A DNA stretch of 11,768 nucleotides from Acidimicrobiia bacterium (lineage in GTDB: Bacteria > Actinomycetota > Acidimicrobiia > Spongiisociales > SHLN01): assembly GCA_013043085.1 (NCBI GenBank), contig JABDOU010000129.1:1-11768 (forward strand), given 5' to 3'. Under the pieces are notes generated by a model. That model was not told the origin of the DNA and made no database searches. It saw only the letters and a program-made list of their open reading frames with translations. A program made the translations under genes and the position numbers. This document shows positions 1 to 5,702 of the stretch, piece after piece. Every line of letters starts with the position of its first letter. The first letter of the stretch is position 1.

Positions 1-17
1 CGTTCGGCTGTGCCCTC

Positions 18-410
18 ATGCCACTCCTCAGGCCGACCCAGATGCGAATGCTTGCGTGGCCTCTCGGACCGCTTTTGGTGGTTGTTGAGCTCCTGGCTTC
101 GCTACCGGCCTCTGCCTCCCCGCCACCGCCTGCCCTTCGCCTCCTTGATGCAACCGCCGGCGATTCTCAGGAGCCCGACGTTGAGATATCCGAGTCCGCA
201 GATGTCCAACGCAAACTTCATCAATATCGCGTGGTGCCAGGGGATTCACTCTGGGCCATTGCCTGTCGTGATCTCGGATCAGGTTCTGACGAGCAGATCG
301 ATCGGCGTTGGCGTCAGATCTATGCGGAAAACCGTGAGATCATTGGCTCAAACCCGGATTTGATCTTTCCGGGACAAAAGCTCTCCATTCCGGAGTCCAC
401 AGATGGGTGA
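18..410 (+). CDS. LysM-domain protein, possibly 5'-partial
   Basis: The protein has a hydrophobic N-terminal segment (about residues 11-33, rich in Leu/Val/Ala) that could be a signal peptide or membrane anchor. A Pro-rich and acidic stretch follows, then one C-terminal LysM domain at about residues 69-126. Its diagnostic parts are YRVVPGDSLWAIA, an insert of charged residues, IYAENREIIGSNPDLIFPGQ and KLSIP. LysM domains bind the N-acetylglucosamine-containing glycan of peptidoglycan, so the protein probably acts at the cell wall. The insert between the two LysM halves is longer than in a minimal 45-residue LysM. No stop codon lies between base 3 and the ATG at 18 in this frame, so the gene may begin left of the window; in-frame ATGs at 42 and 48 are other possible starts. 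It overlaps the next gene by 8 nt, which suggests translational coupling. The LysM call is firm; the start is not. Confidence 0.8.
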   Translation: MPLLRPTQMRMLAWPLGPLLVVVELLASLPASASPPPPALRLLDATAGDSQEPDVEISESADVQRKLHQYRVVPGDSLWAIACRDLGSGSDEQIDRRWRQIYAENREIIGSNPDLIFPGQKLSIPESTDG

Positions 411-1230
411 GCATTCCGACGAGCATGCAGAAGAACTCGAATTCATTCCGTGGTCGCAGCTCGTCGACTCGCATGCATCGCGGGCTCCCCGGTTGATCTA
501 TGTAGCGGCCGCTGCCGTTCTCGCGCTTGGTGTTGGTGCCTGGTTGGCACCACGGGTGCTGGGAAACAATGTAGAGGTGACGCCTCGACCTGCTGTCGAC
601 ACTCCCGCTTCGACCGGCCGGGCGGCGCTTCAACCTGCGCAGCCGGAGCCCGAAGATCGACCAGTAGTCGCCGGCGATGATGGCTCACTTGATGGGATTA
701 GCGGATTGGGGGAAGGATCTGCGTTTGAGGCTCTGGCAGTCGCAGAAATCTTCGTACACGATTACTTCACACGGGATCTCGATGCCAACCGGGAGACAGA
801 CCTCGCGGTATGGGGGGTAGTCGAAGCCAGAGCCGACGATGCCAGAGCCGATGCATCCGAGTATGTCGAGTGGGCACGAGCATACGCAGCCGAGCCACAC
901 GACGACGGCTGGTCTGTGGAGGTCGCCTTTCGCGTCATCACCTCGTCCGGCGGGACGTTCGTCAGGCAACCGATCCGGTTCGTGACCCAGAATGTCGGAG
1001 TAGACGGTCAGCCCGTAGCTCTACCTGTCGCCACCAAACACGCTCTCGTTGGCGGTATCAATGCGCGGGAGCTCGTGGAGGTGCCCGCTGCAATCGCCGT
1101 CGAGGCACTCGAGGCGATCTCGTTCTGGGGAGAACAGGGCGAGCCCGTCGGGGGTTATGAAACCGAACATGGCTGGGATGTAGTCGTTGAGCTCTCTACC
1201 AAAGCACGGGTGGTCGTGCCGATCTCGTGA
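403..1230 (+). CDS. Single-pass membrane protein, possibly TcpC/VirB8-like
   Basis: This 275-residue protein has a short acidic cytoplasmic N-terminus (residues 1-28) and one transmembrane helix (about 31-49, Ala/Val/Leu-rich). A Pro/Glu-rich linker (about 58-100) and a mixed alpha/beta extracytoplasmic domain (about 105-275) follow. The order cytosolic tail, single helix, linker and NTF2-like domain is that of VirB8/TcpC proteins of Gram-positive conjugation machines. The segment AEIFVHDYFTRD near residue 113 resembles the helix that opens TcpC domains. This assignment is inference from topology and one weak motif; it could equally be an unrelated membrane protein. GGAG at 392-395 lies 7 nt before the ATG and serves as ribosome binding site inside the 3' end of the LysM gene. 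The ATGGGTGA overlap indicates coupled translation, so the two proteins probably act together at the envelope. A hairpin terminator follows. Confidence 0.75.
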   Translation: MGEHSDEHAEELEFIPWSQLVDSHASRAPRLIYVAAAAVLALGVGAWLAPRVLGNNVEVTPRPAVDTPASTGRAALQPAQPEPEDRPVVAGDDGSLDGISGLGEGSAFEALAVAEIFVHDYFTRDLDANRETDLAVWGVVEARADDARADASEYVEWARAYAAEPHDDGWSVEVAFRVITSSGGTFVRQPIRFVTQNVGVDGQPVALPVATKHALVGGINARELVEVPAAIAVEALEAISFWGEQGEPVGGYETEHGWDVVVELSTKARVVVPIS

Positions 1231-1305
1231 TCAGCTTGCCTCAAGCGCCTGTCGTTCCCACATGCACATTGCCGGCACCCTTCGGATTGCTGCTCGCCAC
1301 GTAAG

Positions 1306-1330
1306 AGAGCCCCCGAAACTCGGGGGCTCT
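1306..1330 (+). terminator. Rho-independent-type terminator hairpin
   Basis: AGAGCCCCCGA (1306-1316) and TCGGGGGCTCT (1320-1330) are perfect inverted repeats of 11 bp separated by a 3-nt AAC loop. The hairpin lies 75 bp downstream of the TcpC-like gene stop. The following tract (ACTTGTGTTC) is only weakly T-rich, so it may act without a classical U-run, as is common in GC-rich actinobacteria. It probably closes the LysM/TcpC-like operon. Confidence 0.8.
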
Positions 1331-1541
1331 ACTTGTGTTCGGTCCTTCGTTGGCTACCGAATCTGGTCCCAGATCAGAAGCAACTCGTTCCGTGGCAGAA
1401 GATCACATTGATCTCCCTCTATCTCAAAGTTTTCCGGACCCTGAACTCTGGCGAGCCAACGATTCTTTTGTGCTTCGAGGATCTCGGTATCGTCGGTCGC
1501 TCGTGATACCTGAAGCGGAAATGTCGGAGAGCTTGGTTCAC

Positions 1542-1547
1542 TACTCT
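1542..1547 (+). promoter_or_regulatory. Candidate -10 element, leaderless type
   Basis: TACTCT fits the TAnnnT -10 consensus and ends 8 nt before the ATG at 1556, so transcription could start at or next to the start codon. No Shine-Dalgarno sequence is close to that ATG; GGAGAG at 1526-1530 is too far away. No good -35 hexamer is visible. Confidence 0.35.
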
Positions 1548-1555
1548 TGCGAGCC

Positions 1556-2287
1556 ATGAATACCCTTGTTGATCCTGACGCCCGGGAATGGACTGATCTG
1601 GTACTCGACTCCGGATTGTCGGTGACCGGAACCAACGTCATTCTGGGCCAGGGAGCACTGGTCATGGCAGGCGGTTTGGCTGCCGAAGACGCTCCCGATG
1701 CCGTATTTGAGTCCCCAGATTTCGTGGTCATGAGTCGCACCGGGGTCGAGGTCGAATTTGACCAACCCTCACCGGTCGCATTCGGACTTCCCGATGCGTC
1801 CGTCGATCTCGTGGTCATGCGATCTGCCTATCGGGGCGTCATGGAAATGTCTGCGTCCTTCAACGAAGCGGTCCGAGTTCTTCGATCCGGAGGCGGCTTG
1901 TTCATCGCCGACTTCAGCCCGAGCGCGCTCGCAGGATCATCACTCCAGGCACATCCTTCGCGATTGCTGACGATGATGTTTCCTGAGATCGCAGATCGCC
2001 TGGCCGCCCTCCATCCGAACAGCGTGGACATCGCAATCGCGGCGGTTCGAGCCGGCGTCCGTGACATCGATGGATGGGATGTCGAGGACTACGTGATGCA
2101 CTTCGAAGACTACGAAGACCATCAACTCTGGGTAGCACAGGGCGGCTGGCGAGGGTTCGAGCTCTTGAGCGAAGTGCAAAAGGGCGAGCTGCTTGCGGCA
2201 CTTCCGTCGGTGATGCGCCGGATCGCTCCCAACAATCTCATTCGTGAATCCGAACCCTGGACTGTCGCGCGCGGCTTCAAAGACTGA
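1556..2287 (+). CDS. Methyltransferase-like protein, degenerate SAM site
   Basis: This 243-residue protein has the second half of a class I Rossmann methyltransferase fold. FGLPDASVDLVVMRSAYRG (about 76-94) corresponds to the strand-4 region, FNEAVRVLRSGGGLFIADFS (102-121) to the helix D/strand-5 region, and the C-terminal section is helical. In Methyltransf_11 enzymes those segments follow a Gly-rich SAM-binding motif I. Here the N-terminal 75 residues contain no VLDxGxGxG-type motif, although VILGQGALVMAGG (28-40) sits about where it would be expected. The protein may therefore not bind SAM in the usual way, or may be a non-catalytic member. An in-frame TTG at 1547 is an alternative start; I chose the ATG because it lies 8 nt after a TAnnnT element. 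It converges on the Nfu_N gene with 48 bp between. The substrate cannot be told. Confidence 0.75.
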   Translation: MNTLVDPDAREWTDLVLDSGLSVTGTNVILGQGALVMAGGLAAEDAPDAVFESPDFVVMSRTGVEVEFDQPSPVAFGLPDASVDLVVMRSAYRGVMEMSASFNEAVRVLRSGGGLFIADFSPSALAGSSLQAHPSRLLTMMFPEIADRLAALHPNSVDIAIAAVRAGVRDIDGWDVEDYVMHFEDYEDHQLWVAQGGWRGFELLSEVQKGELLAALPSVMRRIAPNNLIRESEPWTVARGFKD

Positions 2288-2335
2288 CGCGCCAACGGGC
2301 GATCATTGCTGGATCAGCCTGTCATGACTTCCGGA

Positions 2336-2593
2336 TCAGTCGCCGAACCGATTGGCCAACAGCGGATGCGCAATATCGACGATCGCTTGCCAGTCAGCTT
2401 CAGGTGTCTTGGTGAGCGTGACGAAGTCTGCGGTCATGAACACGCTCGTCACGCCTTCAATTTCGGCAATTGCGTTTGCGGTGGGGTCGTCGGAAGGTTT
2501 TCCCGGCACGACGGTCGTGGGACCGCCAACCGGTACCCCGACGCTGAACTTCAAGGCATTGGGGTTGGGTGTCCCCTGGATCTCTATCGGCAT
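2336..2593 (-). CDS. Standalone Nfu N-terminal-domain protein
   Basis: This 85-residue protein matches the N-terminal domain of Nfu/NifU-type iron-sulfur scaffold proteins. The hallmark is GTPNPNALKF at residues 7-16, followed by the basic and hydrophobic strands (IAEIEGVTSVFMTADFVTLTK) and the segment ADWQAIVDIAHPLL. Full Nfu proteins add a C-terminal domain whose CxxC motif binds the cluster. Here that domain is absent and there is not a single cysteine, so the protein cannot hold an Fe-S cluster on its own through cysteines. It may be a partner or adaptor in cluster delivery; the role of lone Nfu_N proteins is not settled. The ATG at 2593 gives the expected domain start. No Shine-Dalgarno sequence is evident upstream. 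Its neighbours give no metabolic clue, except that MoaA, encoded 1.4 kb away, is an Fe-S enzyme. Confidence 0.85.
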   Translation of the reverse strand: MPIEIQGTPNPNALKFSVGVPVGGPTTVVPGKPSDDPTANAIAEIEGVTSVFMTADFVTLTKTPEADWQAIVDIAHPLLANRFGD

Positions 2594-2700
2594 GGCGTGT
2601 CTGTCGACTTAGTGTGTGCGGGCGTGGTTACTGTTTTGGAAATGATCGATGCGGTAGGCATCCGGCAATGGTAGCGAGGCTGACCGGGGCGGCGCCCACA

Positions 2701-2748
2701 ATGAGATTGCGTTCCGGTCGAACCTCCCCGGCAACAGTCACAACGTGA
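2701..2748 (+). promoter_or_regulatory. Possible short upstream ORF before the lipoprotein
   Basis: ATG at 2701 opens a 15-codon frame (MRLRSGRTSPATVTT) whose TGA at 2746-2748 overlaps the GTG start of the lipoprotein gene at 2745 as GTGA. Such an overlap could couple the two by translation reinitiation, which would explain how a GTG without a Shine-Dalgarno sequence is used. This is position-based inference only; short frames like this arise easily by chance. Confidence 0.2.
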
Positions 2749-3956
2749 ATGCCGGCCTGCGTGCGAGGTCTAGCCATCAGGCCGCCGTGGTTGCTTCGCT
2801 CCTACTCGCCGTCCTCCTATCGGCCTGCCAGGGGGACTCCGGGGTTGATCCGTTGAACGTCACGACCACCACGTCGACCAACGTGACAACCACGGTCGGC
2901 TCAACCAGCCCCACGATCTCAAGCTCTTCGAGTTCGACGAATGCGACATCGACAACCGCGACGACACCCACCACGACCAACCCGCAGCCCTTTGTAGAAG
3001 GCGAGCTCTTCTTGTGGGACACGGTTTGGCAGATAGCCGCCAAGGCAGACGAGGCGGCAATGGCTGAATATGTAGAGAGGTTGGCCACCGCCCGCGGCAG
3101 CGCAGGCCAATCGATCACCGGATTCTGGTTTTCGGTGGTCAACATCAATCAGGACATCAACACACCCAACGGCTCCGGTCACACCTTTGGCAGCTTTGGG
3201 TCACCGAACAGCGAATATCTTCGAGACGTCGATCGGCTGATCGAATTGGCAAACGACTCCGATCTTCGGGTTGGAATCGTCGTGGCGTGGGATGGCCCTA
3301 ACCAGTTTTCGGTCGAACAGGGAAAGCTCACTGTCGAAAATGCATACGCATACGGCAATACGCTCGCAGACAGATGGACCGATCCCGAATTCGCCGCACG
3401 TGATTCCGTAGATGCGTGGATCATGGGTGGCGATACAACAAACGACTGTTGCGACGGTGAGCACGCTGCAGTCTGGTCTGAGGTCGTCCGAGGAATCCAG
3501 GACGCAGAACAGCGCAACGGATTCTCCCCGGCTCAGATTCTGTTTCACACCGCACCTCGCCAGCACCTGCACTATCTCGGCGATATGTGGCTCGACGGTC
3601 ATGCCCCCCAAACCGGCCATTGTGCTGATGCTTCGACGGCAACGGCTTGGCTCGCCGAGTTGTTCGAGGCAGATGGGCGCGCGGCGCCGGTGTGGGGCAA
3701 CGGCGAGATGCGCTATGAGAACATCCAATGGGAGTGCAACGGTTTCGAGGCAATCACCGCACAACAGGTGCTCAATGATGCTCTGGCCATGGCACAGCTC
3801 CCATTCGTTGAAAATCACGTCTATGGCTACGATCCGCGCTGGAATGCCGAGCGTCCGGGTGATGTGGGAATGTCAGCAGGTGGTGTGTCGCCCGGCCTGC
3901 AGATGATTCTCGATGAGCCGGGACTCATCGAAACCCGCCCACCCTTGCCGCAATGA
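2745..3956 (+). CDS. Secreted apiosidase-like (DUF4038/GH140-type) lipoprotein
   Basis: The 403-residue product has a lipoprotein signal peptide with lipobox LSAC (Cys28) and a Thr/Ser-rich linker at about 38-79. The catalytic-type domain (about 86-400) resembles the apiosidase-like DUF4038 family, a TIM barrel related to GH140. Matching segments are the opening LFLWDTVWQIA (88-98), LRVGIVVAWDG (174-184), the YGNTLADRW stretch (203-211), WIMGGD (225-230), HAPQTGH (286-292) and APVWGNGEMRYE (314-325). By analogy with GH140, Asp230 and Glu321 are candidate catalytic residues. The protein should be anchored outside the membrane and act on a polysaccharide or glycoside; the substrate is unknown. 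It lacks the C-terminal collagen-binding-like domain that often follows DUF4038. Four Cys (235, 236, 293, 331) in the domain could form disulfides. The GTG start places the signal peptide correctly. Family assignment is from motif recall, not alignment. Confidence 0.8.
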   Translation: MNAGLRARSSHQAAVVASLLLAVLLSACQGDSGVDPLNVTTTTSTNVTTTVGSTSPTISSSSSSTNATSTTATTPTTTNPQPFVEGELFLWDTVWQIAAKADEAAMAEYVERLATARGSAGQSITGFWFSVVNINQDINTPNGSGHTFGSFGSPNSEYLRDVDRLIELANDSDLRVGIVVAWDGPNQFSVEQGKLTVENAYAYGNTLADRWTDPEFAARDSVDAWIMGGDTTNDCCDGEHAAVWSEVVRGIQDAEQRNGFSPAQILFHTAPRQHLHYLGDMWLDGHAPQTGHCADASTATAWLAELFEADGRAAPVWGNGEMRYENIQWECNGFEAITAQQVLNDALAMAQLPFVENHVYGYDPRWNAERPGDVGMSAGGVSPGLQMILDEPGLIETRPPLPQ

Positions 3957-3969
3957 GGTTCGCCTCCTC

Positions 3970-3998
3970 TTCGCACAGGTCGCGATCCGGTTTACCAT
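3970..3998 (+). promoter_or_regulatory. Candidate leaderless promoter of moaA
   Basis: A -35-like TTCGCA (3970-3975, 4 of 6 matches to TTGACA) and a -10 TACCAT (3993-3998) are separated by exactly 17 bp. The -10 ends 7 nt before the ATG at 4006, so the transcript probably begins at the start codon. There is no Shine-Dalgarno sequence before that ATG, which agrees with leaderless translation. Confidence 0.55.
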
Positions 3999-4005
3999 CC
4001 TTGCT

Positions 4006-5010
4006 ATGACCACAGACACTCTGGGACGCTCGCTGCGAGACCTTCGGATTTCGGTGACCGATCGGTGCAATTTCCGCTGCACGTACTGCATGCCCAAAGA
4101 GATCTTCAACCGTGAGTACGAGTTTCTCAGCCGCGATCTTCTGTTGTCGTTCGAGGAGATAACGCGAATAGCCAGGGCGGCGGTGAATGATCTTGGTGTT
4201 GAGAAACTCCGGATTACCGGTGGCGAGCCTCTACTCCGGAGGGGTGTGGAATCCCTCGTCGAATCGCTTTCTGGCCTCGGTTCCGCGGAAGTGGCGCTCA
4301 CCACGAACGCTTCGCTTCTCGAAAAGAAGGCAGACGATCTGGCCGGTGCCGGACTCGATCGGGTCACGGTCAGCCTCGATTCGCTTGACGATGCGACCTT
4401 TCAAGCCATGAACGATGTTGATTTTCCGGTCCAGAAGGTGCTCGCAGGCATCGACGCTGCCCATGTTGCCGGCCTCGGACCCGTCAAGGTCAATGCCGTC
4501 ATCAAGCGCGGCGTCAATGAGACCAGCCCGGTTGACATGGTCCGCTATTTCAGGGGATCGGGTGTGGTCGTCAGATTCATCGAATACATGGACGTGGGGA
4601 CGTCCAACGGGTGGCGATTGGACCAGGTCGTGCCGGCAGCCGAGATCGTCGAGTCGATTGTTTCGGAGTTTCCTGCAGAACCCGTGAACCCTCTCTATGT
4701 CGGCGAAGTGGCCAAGCGGTACCGGCTGCTCGACGGCTCAGCCGAATTCGGGATCATCTCTTCGGTGACGCAGCCATTCTGTGGCGACTGCACCAGGGCG
4801 AGAGTCTCGGCAGACGGAATCCTCTACACGTGTCTCTTTGCGAGTTCGGGTCATGACCTCCGCAAATTGCTCCGTGACGGAGCGTCCGACGAGATGCTGA
4901 GCGAAACGATCACCGATATCTGGGCGGGGCGAACAGATCGCTATTCGGAACTGCGTACCGGCGAGACCCGATCGACCGACCGGGTTGAGATGAGCTATAT
5001 CGGCGGCTGA
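4006..5010 (+). CDS. moaA: GTP 3',8-cyclase MoaA (molybdenum cofactor)
   Basis: MoaA is a radical SAM enzyme that converts GTP to 3',8-cyclo-7,8-dihydro-GTP, the first step of molybdopterin synthesis, in the cytosol. The 334-residue product shows the N-terminal radical SAM cluster motif CNFRCTYC (Cys21, 25, 28), the SAM-binding TGGEPLLR (71-78), TTNASLL (99-105), VSLDSLD (122-128), FIEYMDVG (191-198), and the C-terminal second [4Fe-4S] cluster motif FCGDCTRARVSADG (258-271) with Cys259, 262 and 276. It ends in the functional Gly-Gly tail typical of MoaA. Length and domain order match the family. The frame is open back to a possible start at 3913, but the ATG at 4006 aligns with the usual MoaA N-terminus (LGRSLRDLRISVTDRCN) and has the promoter described above. 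No other molybdopterin genes are in the window. Confidence 0.97.
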   Translation: MTTDTLGRSLRDLRISVTDRCNFRCTYCMPKEIFNREYEFLSRDLLLSFEEITRIARAAVNDLGVEKLRITGGEPLLRRGVESLVESLSGLGSAEVALTTNASLLEKKADDLAGAGLDRVTVSLDSLDDATFQAMNDVDFPVQKVLAGIDAAHVAGLGPVKVNAVIKRGVNETSPVDMVRYFRGSGVVVRFIEYMDVGTSNGWRLDQVVPAAEIVESIVSEFPAEPVNPLYVGEVAKRYRLLDGSAEFGIISSVTQPFCGDCTRARVSADGILYTCLFASSGHDLRKLLRDGASDEMLSETITDIWAGRTDRYSELRTGETRSTDRVEMSYIGG

Positions 5011-5024
5011 TTCCCGAGATCTCG

Positions 5025-5690
5025 CTACCGGTCTTCTTTTGCTTCGTCGTAGTAGTCGAGTTGGTCGACCGGCATTGTCAGCGAGGTCATCAGGTTCATG
5101 AGATGGGCGGTGATTCGCTTGAGGTAGCGATGATAGAGCGCACGGGCCACGGCATCGGATGCCGGTCCTGTCGACTGGATGGCAGCCTTGACATGGTCGT
5201 CGTACTCGTCGAGGAATACGTCGGCCTTGGCGACGAGATCGGTAGCTCTGACAGTGTCGCGGCTCTCGAATACATCTGCGGCATCAGAGATCAACTGAGC
5301 AACCGCGTCCCGGTATCTGGCAAGTTCCTCTACATCGTCGCCTTCGCTGAAATCGATCCCATACTTGGCGAGGTCGTAGATGTTCTTGGCGTAGTCCCCA
5401 ACTCGTTCAACATCTTTGACGATGCTCATGTAGGTCAGCAACAGCGGCAGTTCAATGCCTCCACTCACCGATGCACGGATAACCAGCGCCCGGCGGATTG
5501 CTCGCTGGCCCTCGTTGATCTCGCGGTCCGTGGATCGAACCGTCTGTTTCGCTTCCTTCGACTTCCCACCGCCGAACACAGCCTCCATTGCCGTGTCGTA
5601 CACCTCGCGCCCATCGCGCATCATCTGCACAAGAGTTTCTTCGACCTGAGAGAGTGTGTCTCCCGATCCCCTAAAAAAGTCAAGAACCAC
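5025..5690 (-). CDS. PhoU-domain phosphate uptake modulator
   Basis: This 221-residue, mostly helical cytosolic protein belongs to the PhoU family. It has two PhoU-like three-helix units: the first, at about 14-110, includes TDREINEGQRAIRRALVIRA (54-73) and the metal-binding-type DVERVGDYAKNIYDLA (93-108). The second (about 122-212) has a weaker counterpart, HRYLKRITAHLMNLMTS, without the full E/D-xx-GD signature. PhoU proteins damp phosphate import and signalling. The length matches a standalone PhoU. The start is GTG at 5690. It lies 12 nt downstream of the Na+/Pi cotransporter gene, whose relatives often carry a PhoU domain fused at the C-terminus, so it most likely serves that transporter and not a Pst system. 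Its stop faces that of moaA with a 14-bp gap. Confidence 0.88.
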   Translation of the reverse strand: MVLDFFRGSGDTLSQVEETLVQMMRDGREVYDTAMEAVFGGGKSKEAKQTVRSTDREINEGQRAIRRALVIRASVSGGIELPLLLTYMSIVKDVERVGDYAKNIYDLAKYGIDFSEGDDVEELARYRDAVAQLISDAADVFESRDTVRATDLVAKADVFLDEYDDHVKAAIQSTGPASDAVARALYHRYLKRITAHLMNLMTSLTMPVDQLDYYDEAKEDR

Positions 5691-5695
5691 TGAAA

Positions 5696-5701
5696 CTCCT
5701 T
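5696..5701 (-). promoter_or_regulatory. Shine-Dalgarno site of the PhoU gene
   Basis: AAGGAG on the minus strand lies 5 nt before the GTG at 5690 and fixes this start. It lies in the 12-nt gap behind the cotransporter stop. Along with the GGAG before the TcpC-like gene it is one of only two clear ribosome binding sites in the window, and both precede downstream genes of operons. Confidence 0.8.
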
Positions 5702-5702
5702 C

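Larger units (their letters stand above)
1231..1555. other. Gene-poor intergenic region with terminator and palindromes
   Basis: This 325-bp stretch has no convincing coding frame; the open frames crossing it have no recognisable protein features. It holds the terminator hairpin at 1306-1330, a 6-bp-arm palindrome ATCTGG-TC-CCAGAT at 1361-1374 and another, AGATCA-CAT-TGATCT, at 1400-1414. A possible -10 element for the next gene is at 1542-1547. No tRNA cloverleaf or riboswitch was recognised. Confidence 0.55.

Noticed and set aside
2648..2662. GATGC-GGTAG-GCATC inverted repeat upstream of the lipoprotein gene
   Set aside because: Five-bp arms are too short to stand out from chance and no regulator is suggested by context.
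2691..2703. 13-mer GGCGCCCACAATG shared with 6968-6980, both ahead of exported-protein starts
   Set aside because: About one such pair is expected by chance in a window of this length, and the flanks do not match.
3201..3818. 205-residue minus-strand frame opposite the apiosidase-like gene
   Set aside because: The plus-strand frame carries a signal peptide and family motifs; the antisense frame has none.
5015..5024. CGAGATCTCG palindrome between the moaA and PhoU stops as a bidirectional terminator
   Set aside because: As a hairpin it would have only a 3-bp stem, and no T-tract follows within the gap.
5061..5693. 210-residue plus-strand frame opposite the PhoU gene
   Set aside because: The minus-strand PhoU frame has a ribosome binding site and family motifs; the plus frame has no recognisable feature.
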